From CAZPXZ01 sp965219495 (GTDB taxonomy: Bacteria; Pseudomonadota; Alphaproteobacteria; Rhodobacterales; CAZPXZ01), in NCBI GenBank assembly GCA_965219495.1, contig OZ244777.1, forward strand, positions 3,038,001-3,102,000: 64,000 bases of DNA. Reading direction: 5' to 3'. The first letter of the stretch is position 1, and every line of letters starts with the position of its first letter. A model generated the notes under the pieces. That model did not search any database. It worked only from the letters and a program-made list of their open reading frames with translations, and was not told the DNA's origin. Positions 1-10,213 of this stretch are shown in pieces. A program made the position numbers and the translations under genes.

Positions 1-132
1 TGGGGCGAATTCCGGGCGTGGATCCGGCCCCGACGCCTTGTCCTGCAAGGCGTTGTGAATTTCTCAATCCTCAAAAACAGGCCAAATTCGCCCGAAAATC
101 TTGGCGAAGCGGCGAAGTCGGGTTAGCATCCA
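1..132. repeat. Imperfect direct repeat, copy A (partner at 13942-14073)
   Basis: About 130 bp that match 13942-14073 with scattered substitutions (roughly 88% by eye). The copy covers the last codons of the minus-strand methyltransferase gene and the sequence downstream of it. Both copies keep the reading frame of the methyltransferase C-terminus (ending IWPVFED followed by a stop), so the partner is a displaced gene end. Confidence 0.8.
34..52 (-). terminator. Hairpin just downstream of the methyltransferase gene
   Basis: Perfect 7-bp stem CGCCTTG/CAAGGCG with a 5-nt loop, 12 bp past the stop codon of the minus-strand gene. The hairpin is kept in the duplicated copy near 13975. No T-run follows it on either strand, so it is at best a weak or factor-dependent terminator. 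Confidence 0.3.
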
Positions 133-726
133 AGGCATTCTTGGCCGATCAAGTAAGATACGGTTTGCATTTGGAAAAATCTCTAGAATGTCATCGGTTT
201 GAAACCGTCGGACATGAAACTCGCTGATTGGTTCAGGTTCGTTGAACGGAATCGTAATTATTAGCTGCCCGCGGCAAACGCGACGAAGTTCTGCAAGTGC
301 GGGCACAAAGACTTCATCGGAAATATGTTCCAGCACTTCCATACAAGTTACAACGTCAAAAGAATTGTCAGCATATGGCAAATTTTCGATGCTGCAATCC
401 ATTCGTTCAATTGCGGGATGCAGCTCGAAATACTTTTCAAATTTGATAGAATCTACGCCAGCTACACGGGCGAACTTTTGTGATAAAGCAAGCGCATTGA
501 GGAATTGCCCTGCACCCACTCCGACATCCAGAACGGACTCTCTGGGGTGTACGGCACGGAGAACAAAGCTTATTCGAATCCAGTCGTCATTGGCGTACCA
601 TCCACCTGGATTGGCGGGTTCCATTCCGAACCGATTGATGTAGGCTTGTCGAACTTCGGTCGTTATTGGATCAAGGAAATCCAAGTCAAATCGTTTGATT
701 GGAATTCGAGAAAAAACAAGACACAT
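64..726 (-). CDS. SAM-dependent class I methyltransferase
   Basis: Encodes 220 aa with a class I (Rossmann-like) methyltransferase core. Motif I LDVGVGAGQF lies at residues 66-75, an acidic motif II region follows (VAGVDS), and MEVLEHI is the post-I/motif IV region typical of Methyltransf_11 proteins. The protein should transfer a methyl group from S-adenosylmethionine; its substrate cannot be read from sequence. No signal peptide or membrane segment is visible, so it is likely cytosolic. The last 16 codons and the downstream DNA are duplicated at 13942-14073. It is not obviously in an operon: the next gene upstream on the same strand ends 400 bp away. Confidence 0.8.
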   Translation of the reverse strand: MCLVFSRIPIKRFDLDFLDPITTEVRQAYINRFGMEPANPGGWYANDDWIRISFVLRAVHPRESVLDVGVGAGQFLNALALSQKFARVAGVDSIKFEKYFELHPAIERMDCSIENLPYADNSFDVVTCMEVLEHISDEVFVPALAELRRVCRGQLIITIPFNEPEPISEFHVRRFQTDDILEIFPNANRILLDRPRMPWMLTRLRRFAKIFGRIWPVFED

Positions 727-1128
727 GGTTGAAACTCCACATGTTTGGTAAATCAGGCTGCGAGCGCTGCCCGTTCTACGAGTGGTCTTGCCACTCTAAG
801 TACGATGGGAAAGGAATCAACGGAATTTCATTTCTTTCAATTCAAAACGAAAAGATTTTTGCCAGTGTCGAAGCAGAAACTTCAAATTGGAATTCGTTAC
901 CAGCCCCTATTGTTGTCAGCAACTCTTCGTGAGAGAACTTTTCTCGCCCGTGAAACAGTCATAACCGGGCAGCATCGACTTTGCGGCAGTGGCAGGCAAG
1001 GCGGTCCGTGGCGCATGCACTTTCCCGGGCAGTTACCACAAAATTACAGCTCTCAAGTTTCTTAAGAAATCGCAGCCTCTCGATTGAGCTCCCTTGATCG
1101 CGAACAAATTGCCCTATGATGGTTGCAC
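727..1128. other. Intergenic stretch, no gene recognised
   Basis: About 400 bp between the methyltransferase and the lipoprotein gene. Only short overlapping open frames with no recognisable motif are present. It should contain the methyltransferase promoter (minus strand), but no clear -35/-10 pair was found. Confidence 0.5.
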
Positions 1129-2631
1129 TTACCGCTCACCGCCAAAACCTGCCGCAATATCTTCACGCCGAAGAACGCCGCCCATGGCCTGGTGGGAGCG
1201 CCCGAAAAAGGCGCCAGTGACTTCGCCGTCATCGTCGCCAACGTTGCGGGTCCCGGTCCGGGAGAAGGTGTTGCCGTTGATGTCGATTTGATAGTTCAGG
1301 TCGCCGTCTCCCCAAACCGAGCCGCTGCCGATCGACCCCGGCGCCTGGCCTGCGATCCAGAATTCGAGCTCGGTAAAGCCCAAGTCCCCGGTGAGCGTGG
1401 CCAGCTGCACAGTAAGATCGGCCGCGCCCCCGACGGCTTGTCGCCGGCTTGTAAAGCCCAGCAGGCGTCCTGACCATGTGGCGCTTCCGAATAGCTGCTG
1501 GTTGTTCTCAAGATTGATGGCTGGCGCTGGTCCGAGGGCCCATGGCTGTATGATTCCGTTGCTCAGCTTGGTGCCAAAGGAAACTGTCGCGCCCAGCGCA
1601 GTAAAATCTCCCCGAACATGGATGGATGTGGCCGTCCAGGGTCCCAGATCTTGGGCGATTTCGGCGGGGTTGGCGCCCGGGCGAATTCGACTGTAAACGG
1701 CGAGAAGGGCCTCCCGGTCGAACGGACTCAACACGTAAACGTTCTTTCCTGGATTTTGAAGCTTCGCGACCATGATCGAATCGGGGTACATATTCTCGTC
1801 GGCGTGCCCGCTGTGGAAGAGCGTATGGATCATTTCGTGAACAAGGACCTCTAGTCGCAACGCCCCGGAGGCGCGCGTGTGGTCGACCCACACCTGTGCC
1901 GAGATGGTTGGATCACCTATTGACCACCAAGTCGCAAAACCGATTACCTCGTCGTCAGTCGGACTTTCTGGATGCGACCAGTCCTTGCGCGCCGCAAATT
2001 CGACAAGAATTTCGCCAAGCCGCGTCCCGCGCGTGTAGGTGCCGGCCGGTCCAGGTTCGTGGCTGAATTTCAGCTGCCAGTCCTGCGGCAGGGCTGCGTT
2101 GATGATTTGGACTGCGCGCACGGTTTCGCTAATCATCTCGCGCGTTGCGCCTTCTGCTACGCGCACCGTCGGAGGCGGGTCCCCGAAACGGTAGAGGAAG
2201 CCCATCGGGAAAATGGGTTTGGCATTCGATCGGGCGTCTTCACTCAGATACTCGATAAGCACGTTGGCTCCGACACCGTCGTTCACACGGCCATGGGAAA
2301 CGCGCACGCTTTCATGGTAGCCTGCCGGCTCTAATGCGTCGTTCGGAGGCGCCACATTTGCGCCTATGTTAATTCGACCGCCGTCATAGATTATCGGCGC
2401 GTTGACCGCATGGTTCGCTTGGAGCGTCGGCAGCGCTGGAAGGTTCGAGGTGGGAGGTATGACTCCGCCACCCCCGCCACCGCAGCCTGAGGCGAGCAGG
2501 AGCGCACACGCCAGCGAGGTTGTGCGCAGATAATGTAACCAGCGGAATCTGGTACTTGAGAAAATCAATTCGCGTCCGCTGATTCTGTTTTCCTCGAAAA
2601 TTTGAATATACGGTTTCATATCGAACCTCAA
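1129..2631 (-). CDS. Lipoprotein: metzincin-like protease fused to a TbpB-like barrel domain
   Basis: Encodes up to 500 aa. A lipoprotein signal is visible at about residues 35-51: a hydrophobic run ending LLLASGC followed by a glycine tract, so the mature protein should be lipid-anchored at Cys50. Because the signal is internal, the true start may be downstream of the first ATG (MKPYIQ is an alternative). The central part has a zinc protease motif HEMIH near residue 265, further His residues and a downstream DSIM resembling a metzincin Met-turn. The C-terminal ~130 residues end in GAFFG...MGGVL...AFGG, a pattern seen in transferrin-binding-protein B-like surface lipoproteins. Expected location is the outer membrane or cell surface. 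Protease activity and any ligand are inferred. Confidence 0.7.
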   Translation of the reverse strand: MRFDMKPYIQIFEENRISGRELIFSSTRFRWLHYLRTTSLACALLLASGCGGGGGGVIPPTSNLPALPTLQANHAVNAPIIYDGGRINIGANVAPPNDALEPAGYHESVRVSHGRVNDGVGANVLIEYLSEDARSNAKPIFPMGFLYRFGDPPPTVRVAEGATREMISETVRAVQIINAALPQDWQLKFSHEPGPAGTYTRGTRLGEILVEFAARKDWSHPESPTDDEVIGFATWWSIGDPTISAQVWVDHTRASGALRLEVLVHEMIHTLFHSGHADENMYPDSIMVAKLQNPGKNVYVLSPFDREALLAVYSRIRPGANPAEIAQDLGPWTATSIHVRGDFTALGATVSFGTKLSNGIIQPWALGPAPAINLENNQQLFGSATWSGRLLGFTSRRQAVGGAADLTVQLATLTGDLGFTELEFWIAGQAPGSIGSGSVWGDGDLNYQIDINGNTFSRTGTRNVGDDDGEVTGAFFGRSHQAMGGVLRREDIAAGFGGER

Positions 2632-4333
2632 TGGCAGAGTTCGGCCACGTGGACCATTCTCTTTGCCTATTGTTGCAGGAGTTGACCAACAAAGGCAACC
2701 GCAGCGAGCGTAACAGCAATTCCATGCGGCAACTGTTCAGAACAGGGGCCAGGGACTTGAGGAAAACTCCGGCGATTTTCTGTCGTTCCGAAAGAGCAAT
2801 TGTCCAAACGGATCAGCAACAGGACCGCGGTGGGCCGTTTAGAGAGCGATTGAGAAATAGTCCCCGCATCGCCCGCGTCTTGCGGGCGATTCGTCATGGG
2901 CGGGCCGGCCCCGGAATCCGGCGTGGCGCCTATCGGAGCGGCTGGGAGTGCTTCGTCTGCAAACCGTACCCGAATAGACAGGGGTTTCCACCAAAACGAG
3001 CGCGAGTCGCCAGGACTCAGCTTGCGGCGCCAACGGTCCGGCGCAGGCCTGGAAGAGGGCGACGGGGAGTTCTTGACATCTACGCGACTGCTTCCCGGTG
3101 AAGTCCGAACTCCTGCGTTGCCAACGAATCCGGTGAGTCGCCGTCATGCATCGCTTCTGCGGTAGATCCCCTCTGAAACATGAATTTGACCGTGGTATGG
3201 CCGATGAAAGCCGCACTTGAAGCGCTCTTACCCGGGTAGCGCTCGTTCGCGACAATTCGAGATCGGTTCGTCTGCATAGGAGCGGGTACGCGTGTGTACC
3301 GCAATCTGCCCTGGAAGACAGGAAGCGGGTGGACCGCGCGGCTTCTTCATTTCAATCCACACTGTTGGGTAAGCAGTTTTTTGCGGCCGCTCCCGAACGG
3401 GTGCTATCGGATATACCAGGCGCCGCGAAGTGGATGACGTTGTTCCTGATTAGCCATACGATGGTTCCTAGCGCAAGCGAACTCCGCCCGGCGCAGTCAA
3501 GGGCTTCCTCCTCCGCGCTTCGTCAGAGGATATTCGTTTGGCTCCCGCGGCTACGTTCATTGCGAGTGAATTCCGTTTTGCGCAGTGGAAAACACATGCA
3601 TCCCGCAGTTTGTCGAATGATCGCGCCGCCTCTTCTTCCCCGAGCAACGACCTGCTATCAAAACTGCATTTTTGCACAGCGAATCTGGACGCTCCCGTCA
3701 CAACATTCCCTTTTTCTCTTTCAGGTCAGTCGACGGTGCGTCCGCATCGAGGAGGGCACGCGCAGCATTCTTCAGTTGTCCAGGAAGGTTCGGTTTCAGG
3801 GAGGGCCTCAGTGGCTTCCGATCTCAAGAACAACAGTGTTTCTATTCCCGCCACAAATTCCATACGGCGAGGTGCGGGTTCGGTGCGAACCCGCTGCCGC
3901 TCCAATTCATGCCAAGCGACACGGTTGCACGAAGGCGATGCGGTTCTCCAGGAAAACGGAGACGAGCCGTCAACGTTGGCAATTGTCGATTCGTTCAGCT
4001 GCCGGGCCGCCGGTCCAGCCTTCCGCGGCATTTTGAATGCACCCCAATATCTTCAACTTCACGAGCAGAAAGAGGCGCGGCGAAACGGAAGCAATCGACG
4101 AATCTGCGGTAGCCGTTTGGTCACCGGAAGGCTATATATTGAAGGTGTTTCGCCCTGCGGACGAACATTCGCGGATCCGGAATTGCAATGATGAATTCTC
4201 TTTCCTTGGAGAATACTCTCGGCACGGGGAGCGAGAACTCGCACACTGCAGGCAGGTCGGCCACCGGCAGCTTGCCGCCGAACGACGATTTCACGATTCC
4301 CGCATGGGATTTTTCAGGGTCAAAACTGCGTGA
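2632..4333. other. Long stretch without a recognisable gene
   Basis: About 1.7 kb of overlapping open frames on both strands (the longest near 3329-4036 and 3538-4191), none with a recognisable domain, a good ribosome-binding site or codon bias matching nearby genes. A 56-codon frame starts at an ATG near 4190. The stretch most likely holds decayed sequence. I see no RNA gene in it. Confidence 0.5.
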
Positions 4334-5044
4334 ATGCAGTGGCTTCCAGAAGGGATAGGGCAAGTGGTTGAAAGCAATCAGGGAGATGCCGCGAAAGTAA
4401 AGCATCTTCAATCAGAAGAGAAGCCGGGAACGGCAAGTCCCATCGATGCGGATCAAGCTCGACTGGACGATCTCTTTGCGGCGAGATCCGGCTTGCTGGA
4501 TGGCATGACCGCGATCCGCCTTTGCAACGAGGGGCTGAAGCTGACAGAGGTCGTCTCCATTCTGCAAAGTGCAATTCTAGAATTGGAGCGGTATATCGCG
4601 GAGTTGGATTCCCGGATCCGCGCGCATATTGCAGAAGATCCCGGCATCGCGCGTCGGGACAAGATCCTCCGATCGATCCCGGGGATGGAACCCGTGATTG
4701 CCGCGTTGCTCTGTGCCGAAATGCCGGAGCTTGGCTCCCTTGACCGCACGATGGCTGCGGCGCTCTCGGGAACAGTTCCGTCCCCGGAGGGGGACGGAAC
4801 AAAGACCGGTGGCCAGCATTCGGGAGTCCGACGGGCGGCAGTCCGGGAAGCATTTTACATGGCTGCGGTTTCGGCCGTCATGCACAATGCAGACATGAAA
4901 GAATTCTACGAAAAGTTGATTTCAAGCGGCAAGACACACAAATTCGCGCTGTCCGCTGTCATGCACAAGATGATTGCGCTAACGAACGTACTACTTCGAA
5001 AGGATCAGGAGTGGGAGCCTTCGACCCAGGCAGTTCACGAATGA
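4334..5044 (+). pseudogene. IS110-family transposase, C-terminal fragment
   Basis: The C-terminal two thirds of an IS110-type transposase: a coiled region (LERYIAELDSRIRAHI), the helix-hairpin-helix start of the Transposase_20 domain (LRSIPGMEPVIAALLCAEM) and the conserved end (FYMAAVSAVMHNADMKEFY). The N-terminal DEDD catalytic domain of about 170 residues is missing, and the stretch after ALSG looks scrambled relative to the usual family sequence. It cannot be active by itself. A second, more decayed IS110 gene lies at 42338-43310. Confidence 0.75.
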
Positions 5045-5694
5045 GTACGCCATTTGTTTGTGGGTTGGAGGTTTGGTTGGAACCAGGAAATTTCCCGATT
5101 CGGAGTTGACGGAAAGAACCAGCTCATTTTCACAACCGTCGGCCTCATCGCCATGCCGGGGTTCCGCGGAATCGGTTTCGAGGCGCACTCGTCCGGTCGC
5201 TCCGGAAACATCCCCACCCTTTCGCGAAGGCGCTCGAGATTCTGTGGCGGCCTGGGCAAGTGTTCTAGGCATCCGTGTTCGGCGCTGTTTGGCCTTGGGC
5301 ATTCGGGCCCGCAAGCCATCCGAATTGCTTGCGGGACACCTCACCGGTCCTGTTCGGCATTCGGCCCGAAGCTTTCGGTCGCCCGGACCAACCGTCGTTT
5401 CGCCGCGATTCCATCGGCCGGCATGGCTCTTCGAACGAATTCCGCAAGATTGCGTCTTTGCTATTTCAGAATGGGCAGCTGTTCGGGTCGCACGAGGACT
5501 TGAATGCTGCGCGGTCTTCCCGGAACGCGACGGATGAGTCCGGATCGGTCGAGAGTGAGAACCATTTGAGAGAACGAAATTTCTCCGATGCCTCGAAAGT
5601 TTGTGCGCAGCGCCCTCGAACTGCTCGATGTAGCGCCGGACCTGACATACCCAGAGTAGAAAGCTCGCTACGAGCCCGGGTCCTACGTTGACAG
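5045..5694. other. Region between the IS110 fragment and the helicase
   Basis: Open frames here lack motifs. A 23-codon frame at about 5589-5660 lies just before the helicase start and could be a remnant of an upstream gene. No promoter was convincing. Confidence 0.4.
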
Positions 5695-6708
5695 ATGGAG
5701 ACCGACGCCGAAATTGTCGAGCGGCTGGGCGCCGCCGGGCGAGTGTTCTTCCGCCAGTTCCGGCAGTTGCGCGAAGTGCAGCGCCAAGCTGCGATTCCTA
5801 TCTTCGCGGGACAGGATGTCCTCGTTGCGTCCGCGACCGCCTCTGGAAAAACCGAAGCCATCGTGGCGCCAATGCTCGCCCGCATTCAGAACGCGCGTGA
5901 CTCTAGGCCTGGAAACGTCCGCCTGCTGGTTGTCGCGCCGACGCGGGCATTGGTGAACGACCTTGCGGTTCGCCTCGGGCATCCGTTGGGGCGCATGGGA
6001 TTGAGCCACGGGCGTCAGACCGGGGACCACCGGGACAAGGCAAAGCGGCCATTCGCGCTGATCACGACCCCGGAATCCTTCGACTCGATGCTGGTTCGCG
6101 ATGGGGAGTATTCGGATGGCAAACTCACGGGTCATCTGCTCGCAGGCGTCAGAGCGGTTTTTGTCGACGAAGCGCACTTGTTCGACGGCGCTGCGCGAGG
6201 CGACCAGGTAAGCTGGCTGCTGGGCCGGCTGCGGCGCCTCAGGCGTTTCGCGGAGGGCGAAGAAGGAGGGGGCGGCGAGCTTCAGGTTTGCGCAGCGAGC
6301 GCGACGGTCAGCAATCCAGAGGCGCTGGCAAAGAGGTTGCTGAGTTCCCGTGCCATAGCCGTGCGCGTGGCCGGCGTGCGAGAGATCGATGTCTTCGATT
6401 CCTCAAGTAAACAAGACTGGATCCCGCTGACGGCAAGCCGCATGATTTCGTCACTGAGAGAGCGCCTCAAAATCGTCTCATCCGAAATGCTGAACGAGAG
6501 AGTGGAACGCAGGCTCTGGCAGTCATTGTCGAGCGCGTCCGGGGAACGAATGCGCAAGGCGCTCGTGTTCGTTCCAACCCGCAAGCTTTGCGACACCCTT
6601 TCGGCGCACTTGGCGGCGGCGCTGCCTCTCCGGCGTGCCATCCGTGTGCTCGCGCACCATGGCAGCCTGGACCGCATGCGGCGGGAAAAAGCGGATCGGG
6701 CGGGGTGA
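5695..6708 (+). pseudogene. DEAD/DEAH-box helicase (Lhr-like), N-terminal part
   Basis: First RecA-like domain of a superfamily 2 helicase. Walker A is ATASGKTEA near residue 45, motif Ia is VVAPTRAL, motif Ib TTPESF, and the DEAH box FVDEAHLFDG is near residue 160. Motif III SAT follows, and the second RecA domain begins (ALVFVPTRK; LAHHGSLDR). The reading frame then runs into IS-A and stops at 6708. The C-terminal part of what seems to be the same gene reappears at 8790-9808. Motifs V and VI lie in neither part, so the insertion was accompanied by a deletion or the gene was already damaged. Confidence 0.8.
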
Positions 6709-8792
6709 TTTTCTCGGCTCCCGACGGCGACCGCCAGGGCGTTCGGACGGCGATGGGGATGCTGGCTTCCCTTGGGTTGGCAAGCGTGACGCAGTTGGCG
6801 GAAGCGTTCGGGGTTTCGCGCAACACCATTTACAACAACCGGGATGCGTATGAGCGGGGCGGGGTGGCGGCGCTTGCGGACGCCCGGGGTCCGCGCGGCG
6901 GCTACAAGCTGACGGCGGAGAAGCTGGCGGCGGCGCAGGGTCTGCTGGACGCGGGCGGCTCGGTGCGGGGGACGGCGCGGGCGCTGGGTGTTTCGCACAC
7001 GGCGCTGCAGTACGCGCTGCGGCAGGTCTGGCTGCGCAGGGGCGGCGCGGCGGATTCGGCGGATCCGGGATCGCAGCCGTCGGCGCGCTCGGCGGCGGAC
7101 GCGACCTGCGAAGGGGGCATCGGCGTCAAGCGCTCGGAGGAGCGGCTGCTGGCGCGGACGGGGGCGCTGGACGAGGCTCCGGCGGTGTTCGAAGCGGCGG
7201 AGGCGGTTTCCGGCGCGGGCGTGCTTCTGGCTTTGCCTGCGTTGCTGGGCGAGGGACTGGTGGAGGCGGCGGAGACGATCTACGGGCGGCTGAAGAACGG
7301 TTTTTTCGGCCTTCGCAGCGTGCTGTTGACGCTGGCGTTCATGGCGCTGCTGCGGATCCGGAGCGCCGAGCAACTGAAGGGCCATGCGCCGGGGGAGCTG
7401 GGCCTGGACCGGGCGCCGGAGATGAAGACGCTGCGCCGCAAGCTGCGGGAGATCGGCGCCCGGGGGCTGGTGCGGCGACTGGCGGAAGCGCTGGCGCGGC
7501 GCTGGATGTCGGCGTCGCCCGGGCTGGTGGGGATGTTGTATATCGACGGGCATGTGCGGCCGTACCACGGCCGCAAGCACCGGCTTCCGAAGACCTTCGT
7601 GCCGCGTCGGCGGCTGTGCCTTCCGGCCACCACCGATGTCTGGGTGCACGATGCCGCGGCGCAACCGTGGCTGTTTGTGACGGCGGCCGCCAACGACGGG
7701 CTGCTGTCGATGCTGAACAAGGAGATTCTGCCGGACGTGCGAGCGCAGGTTGGCGCCGGCCGGCGGGTGACCCTGGTGTTCGACCGTGAAGGCTGGAGCC
7801 CGGAGACGTTCCAGCGCTGGTTCAAGGCCGGCTTCGACGTGCTGACCTACCGCAAGGGGCGCTACGCGCCGTGGCCGGAAGCGGCGTTCGATGCCTTCGA
7901 AGATCCGGCCCAGGCCGGCGCTTCGAAGCCGGCGGTCTACCGCCTTGCCGAAGGCGAGGCCCGGTTCGGCAAAGGCGGGTCGTTCCGCATGCGGGAAGTC
8001 CGCAGGCTGTGCGCCAACGGCCATCAGACTTCGGTGCTGACGACGCGCCGGGACCTGCCGATCGCCGAGGTGGCCTCGCGGATGTTCGCGCGCTGGCGGC
8101 AGGAGAACTTCTTCCGGTACATGCGCCACGAGTTCGCGCTGGACCATCTGTGCTGCCGGGCGGTGGAGCCGGACGATCCGGTCCGCCTCGTGCCCAATCC
8201 GCTGCGCAGGCAGTTGAAGAAGGACCGCGAACGCCTCGAGCGCCAGGCCGGGCGCCTGGAGCGGAAGAAGAAGAAGATGCAGGATCTGCGGGAAGCCGAC
8301 GCCGGCAGCGCCCGGCGCCAGGCGAAGCGCGCCGCCGCCCTCGCCGCCCTTGAGCAGCAGATCCAGGAGGTCGAAACCCGGATCGAGGAATGCCGCGCCC
8401 GCTTCGCCGAGGCCCCGGAAAAAGTGCCCTTCGCAGACACGTTGGACGGACAGCAAGTCGTCAAACTCGAAACCGAGCGGAAAATCTTCACCGACCTCAT
8501 CCGCACCATCGCCTACCGGGCCGAAAGCGCCATGCTCGCCGCCGCCGGGCCGCTGCTCAGCCGCGACGCCGAAGAAGGGCGCGCTTTCCTGAAGGCGGTG
8601 TTCCAGACCCCGGCAGACCTGATCCCCAGCGAGGACGGCGAAGAACTCCTCGTGCGCTTCCACTCCATGGCGCAGCCGCGCTTCAACCGAGCCTTGCGGG
8701 CCCTGTGCGAAGCTGCCACTGCCCAGCAAATCAACTATCCGGGAACCCGCCGGCGAATGGTCTATCAAGGCCCGCCCGGTTCAACTTGAAAT
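6690..8792 (+). mobile_element. IS-A, large DDE transposon inserted in the helicase gene
   Basis: About 2.1 kb carrying one long transposase gene. Imperfect terminal inverted repeats can be seen: GATCGGGCGGGGTGAT near 6693 and, reading inward from the right end, GAACCGGGCGGGCCTTGAT near 8789. No target duplication could be fixed, so the ends are approximate. Confidence 0.6.
6753..8789 (+). CDS. Large DDE-type transposase of IS-A
   Basis: About 678 aa from the ATG at 6753; the frame is open further upstream into the helicase, so this start is a choice. The N-terminus has a helix-turn-helix (VTQLAEAFGVSRNTIYN) and a second one (GTARALGVSHTALQYALRQ). The core includes YIDGHVRPYHG, then FDREGWSPE and a late acidic stretch, consistent with a DDE nuclease. 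A basic coiled-coil segment (KKDRERLERQAGRLERKKKK) lies near residues 485-505. I recognise it as a member of a family of roughly 700-residue putative transposases but cannot name the IS family. The frame is intact, so it may be active. Confidence 0.7.
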   Translation: MGMLASLGLASVTQLAEAFGVSRNTIYNNRDAYERGGVAALADARGPRGGYKLTAEKLAAAQGLLDAGGSVRGTARALGVSHTALQYALRQVWLRRGGAADSADPGSQPSARSAADATCEGGIGVKRSEERLLARTGALDEAPAVFEAAEAVSGAGVLLALPALLGEGLVEAAETIYGRLKNGFFGLRSVLLTLAFMALLRIRSAEQLKGHAPGELGLDRAPEMKTLRRKLREIGARGLVRRLAEALARRWMSASPGLVGMLYIDGHVRPYHGRKHRLPKTFVPRRRLCLPATTDVWVHDAAAQPWLFVTAAANDGLLSMLNKEILPDVRAQVGAGRRVTLVFDREGWSPETFQRWFKAGFDVLTYRKGRYAPWPEAAFDAFEDPAQAGASKPAVYRLAEGEARFGKGGSFRMREVRRLCANGHQTSVLTTRRDLPIAEVASRMFARWRQENFFRYMRHEFALDHLCCRAVEPDDPVRLVPNPLRRQLKKDRERLERQAGRLERKKKKMQDLREADAGSARRQAKRAAALAALEQQIQEVETRIEECRARFAEAPEKVPFADTLDGQQVVKLETERKIFTDLIRTIAYRAESAMLAAAGPLLSRDAEEGRAFLKAVFQTPADLIPSEDGEELLVRFHSMAQPRFNRALRALCEAATAQQINYPGTRRRMVYQGPPGST

Positions 8793-9808
8793 GTGCCTAT
8801 GTCAGGAGCTCTGAAATTGAGCGGAACGCATTGGCGTCCTTGCTCGTATCATCCAGAGATGCCGCCCTGGAGCCGGAACACTATGCGCGGCGCTGGTCCG
8901 TTTTCGTGCAACAAACTGCAAGTTTTGTCGCCCAAGGCCGTGCACAGGGCAGTCATGCAGATGCCTTGCTTGAACTGGCGAACAGCGTGTGGCCGGAAAC
9001 TCAACTCGGGACGGCCAAAGAAATATTGGAGGCGCTGCTCAAAGCCGGATATCTCGAAGAACACAGGGGACATCGGCTTGCATTCGGGGAACCGTGGGCT
9101 GATGCGTTCGGTCAGAATCGGGGGAAGATGCACGCAAACCTGGATGCGCCGGCAACGGGTATTCCAGTCGTGGATTCCAGCACGGGAGAAATTGTCGCTC
9201 ATGTCGCGCAGCAGCCCAACACGAAAAAAGGCGTTGCATTGGGCGGCCAGGTGTGGGACGCCCGCTACGTGAATGGCGAAGTGTTGCTGGAGTCGAAGAG
9301 AACCGCCCGCCCGCACGGGGGATTTCGCTATGCGGCCCGCAGCGCGCCAACAGGTTTCGAGTATGCCCTCCACGTAAGGCGCGGGCTGGGGTTCGGCGAA
9401 AAAGACGCCCCGATTGTTCAATTCGGAGAAGATTGTATTTGGCTGCACTTTGGAGGCAGCGCCTACGAGACCGCGCTGGTAAGCCTCTTTCCGCACCTTC
9501 GGCCAACGGCCGGTTTGTCCGGTCTTGCGGTTGAAGGCCGCCCGGCCGAGGACGAACTGCAAGAGATCGCAAAGGACGAAAATCGGATTCGCGAAGCGGT
9601 CAAATCGAAACGCGAGGCAATCGAATCGACGTTGGCGCCCGGACCCTTCCACCGGCTCCTGCCCGAAAACTGCCGCAGCCGCGTCACAGCAAGCCTGTTC
9701 GGGCCTTCACAATTCGGTAGTTGGCTCGCCTCCAGGAACGTTTGGGAGCTTTGTTCGATCGACCGGCGGCGAAGTTGCGTTGAGGCGGCGCTTTCCGGGA
9801 ATGGCTGA
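8790..9808 (+). pseudogene. DEAD/DEAH-box helicase (Lhr-like), C-terminal part
   Basis: Downstream of IS-A the frame carries sequence of the C-terminal accessory region of large Lhr-like helicases: a winged-helix-like segment (AKEILEALLKAGYLEEH) followed by a beta-rich part (IPVVDSSTGEIVAHV) and a long C-terminal alpha/beta region. It is colinear with the helicase N-terminus at 5695-6708. It has no convincing start codon of its own and reads in from the transposon end. About 100-150 residues expected between the two parts (motifs V-VI) are missing. Confidence 0.65.
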
Positions 9809-10213
9809 AGATGCTTGAATTCCTGAAACCCCCGAGGGAAGTTCTCATCTGTGCATTGGCAGGCTGCCAATTGCGGAGCGGCAGTTCCGGCCATTCCGCT
9901 TCATATGATGGACATCGCTTATCCGGCCGCGCGCAGCAATTGCCCATTCTCTCTCGACGGATTTCGCCCGAAACGAAGAATCCCAGCTCTGGTTCGATGG
10001 CACCAGTTTCTGGGCGGGGACGGTCGAATTTCAATAGCTGTCTTGGCCCTCCCTCCCGGTTCACCCGAATTCCGCGCCAGAGCGCTCCAGAACCGTGAGG
10101 ATGGAATAGCAGGGCGATCCCACGCTAAGAGTTTGCGACGATTCGCCCCTGTATTGACCGGCGGTTGCATTTGTTGCTGGCTTTTTGGCGCCGTTTGCTG
10201 TACTGATGGACGC
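9809..10213. other. Intergenic, nothing recognised
   Basis: About 400 bp with short open frames only. The plus-strand frame that leads into the DUF4338 pseudogene is open here, but its sequence shows no family pattern. Confidence 0.4.

Noticed and set aside
2632..4333. Several 100-235-codon frames on both strands
   Set aside because: Heavily overlapping, no motif, no ribosome-binding site and no agreement in codon use.
6282..8768. 828-codon open frame on the minus strand opposite the IS-A transposase
   Set aside because: Composition shadow of a high-GC gene on the plus strand; the plus frame has clear helix-turn-helix and DDE-type motifs.
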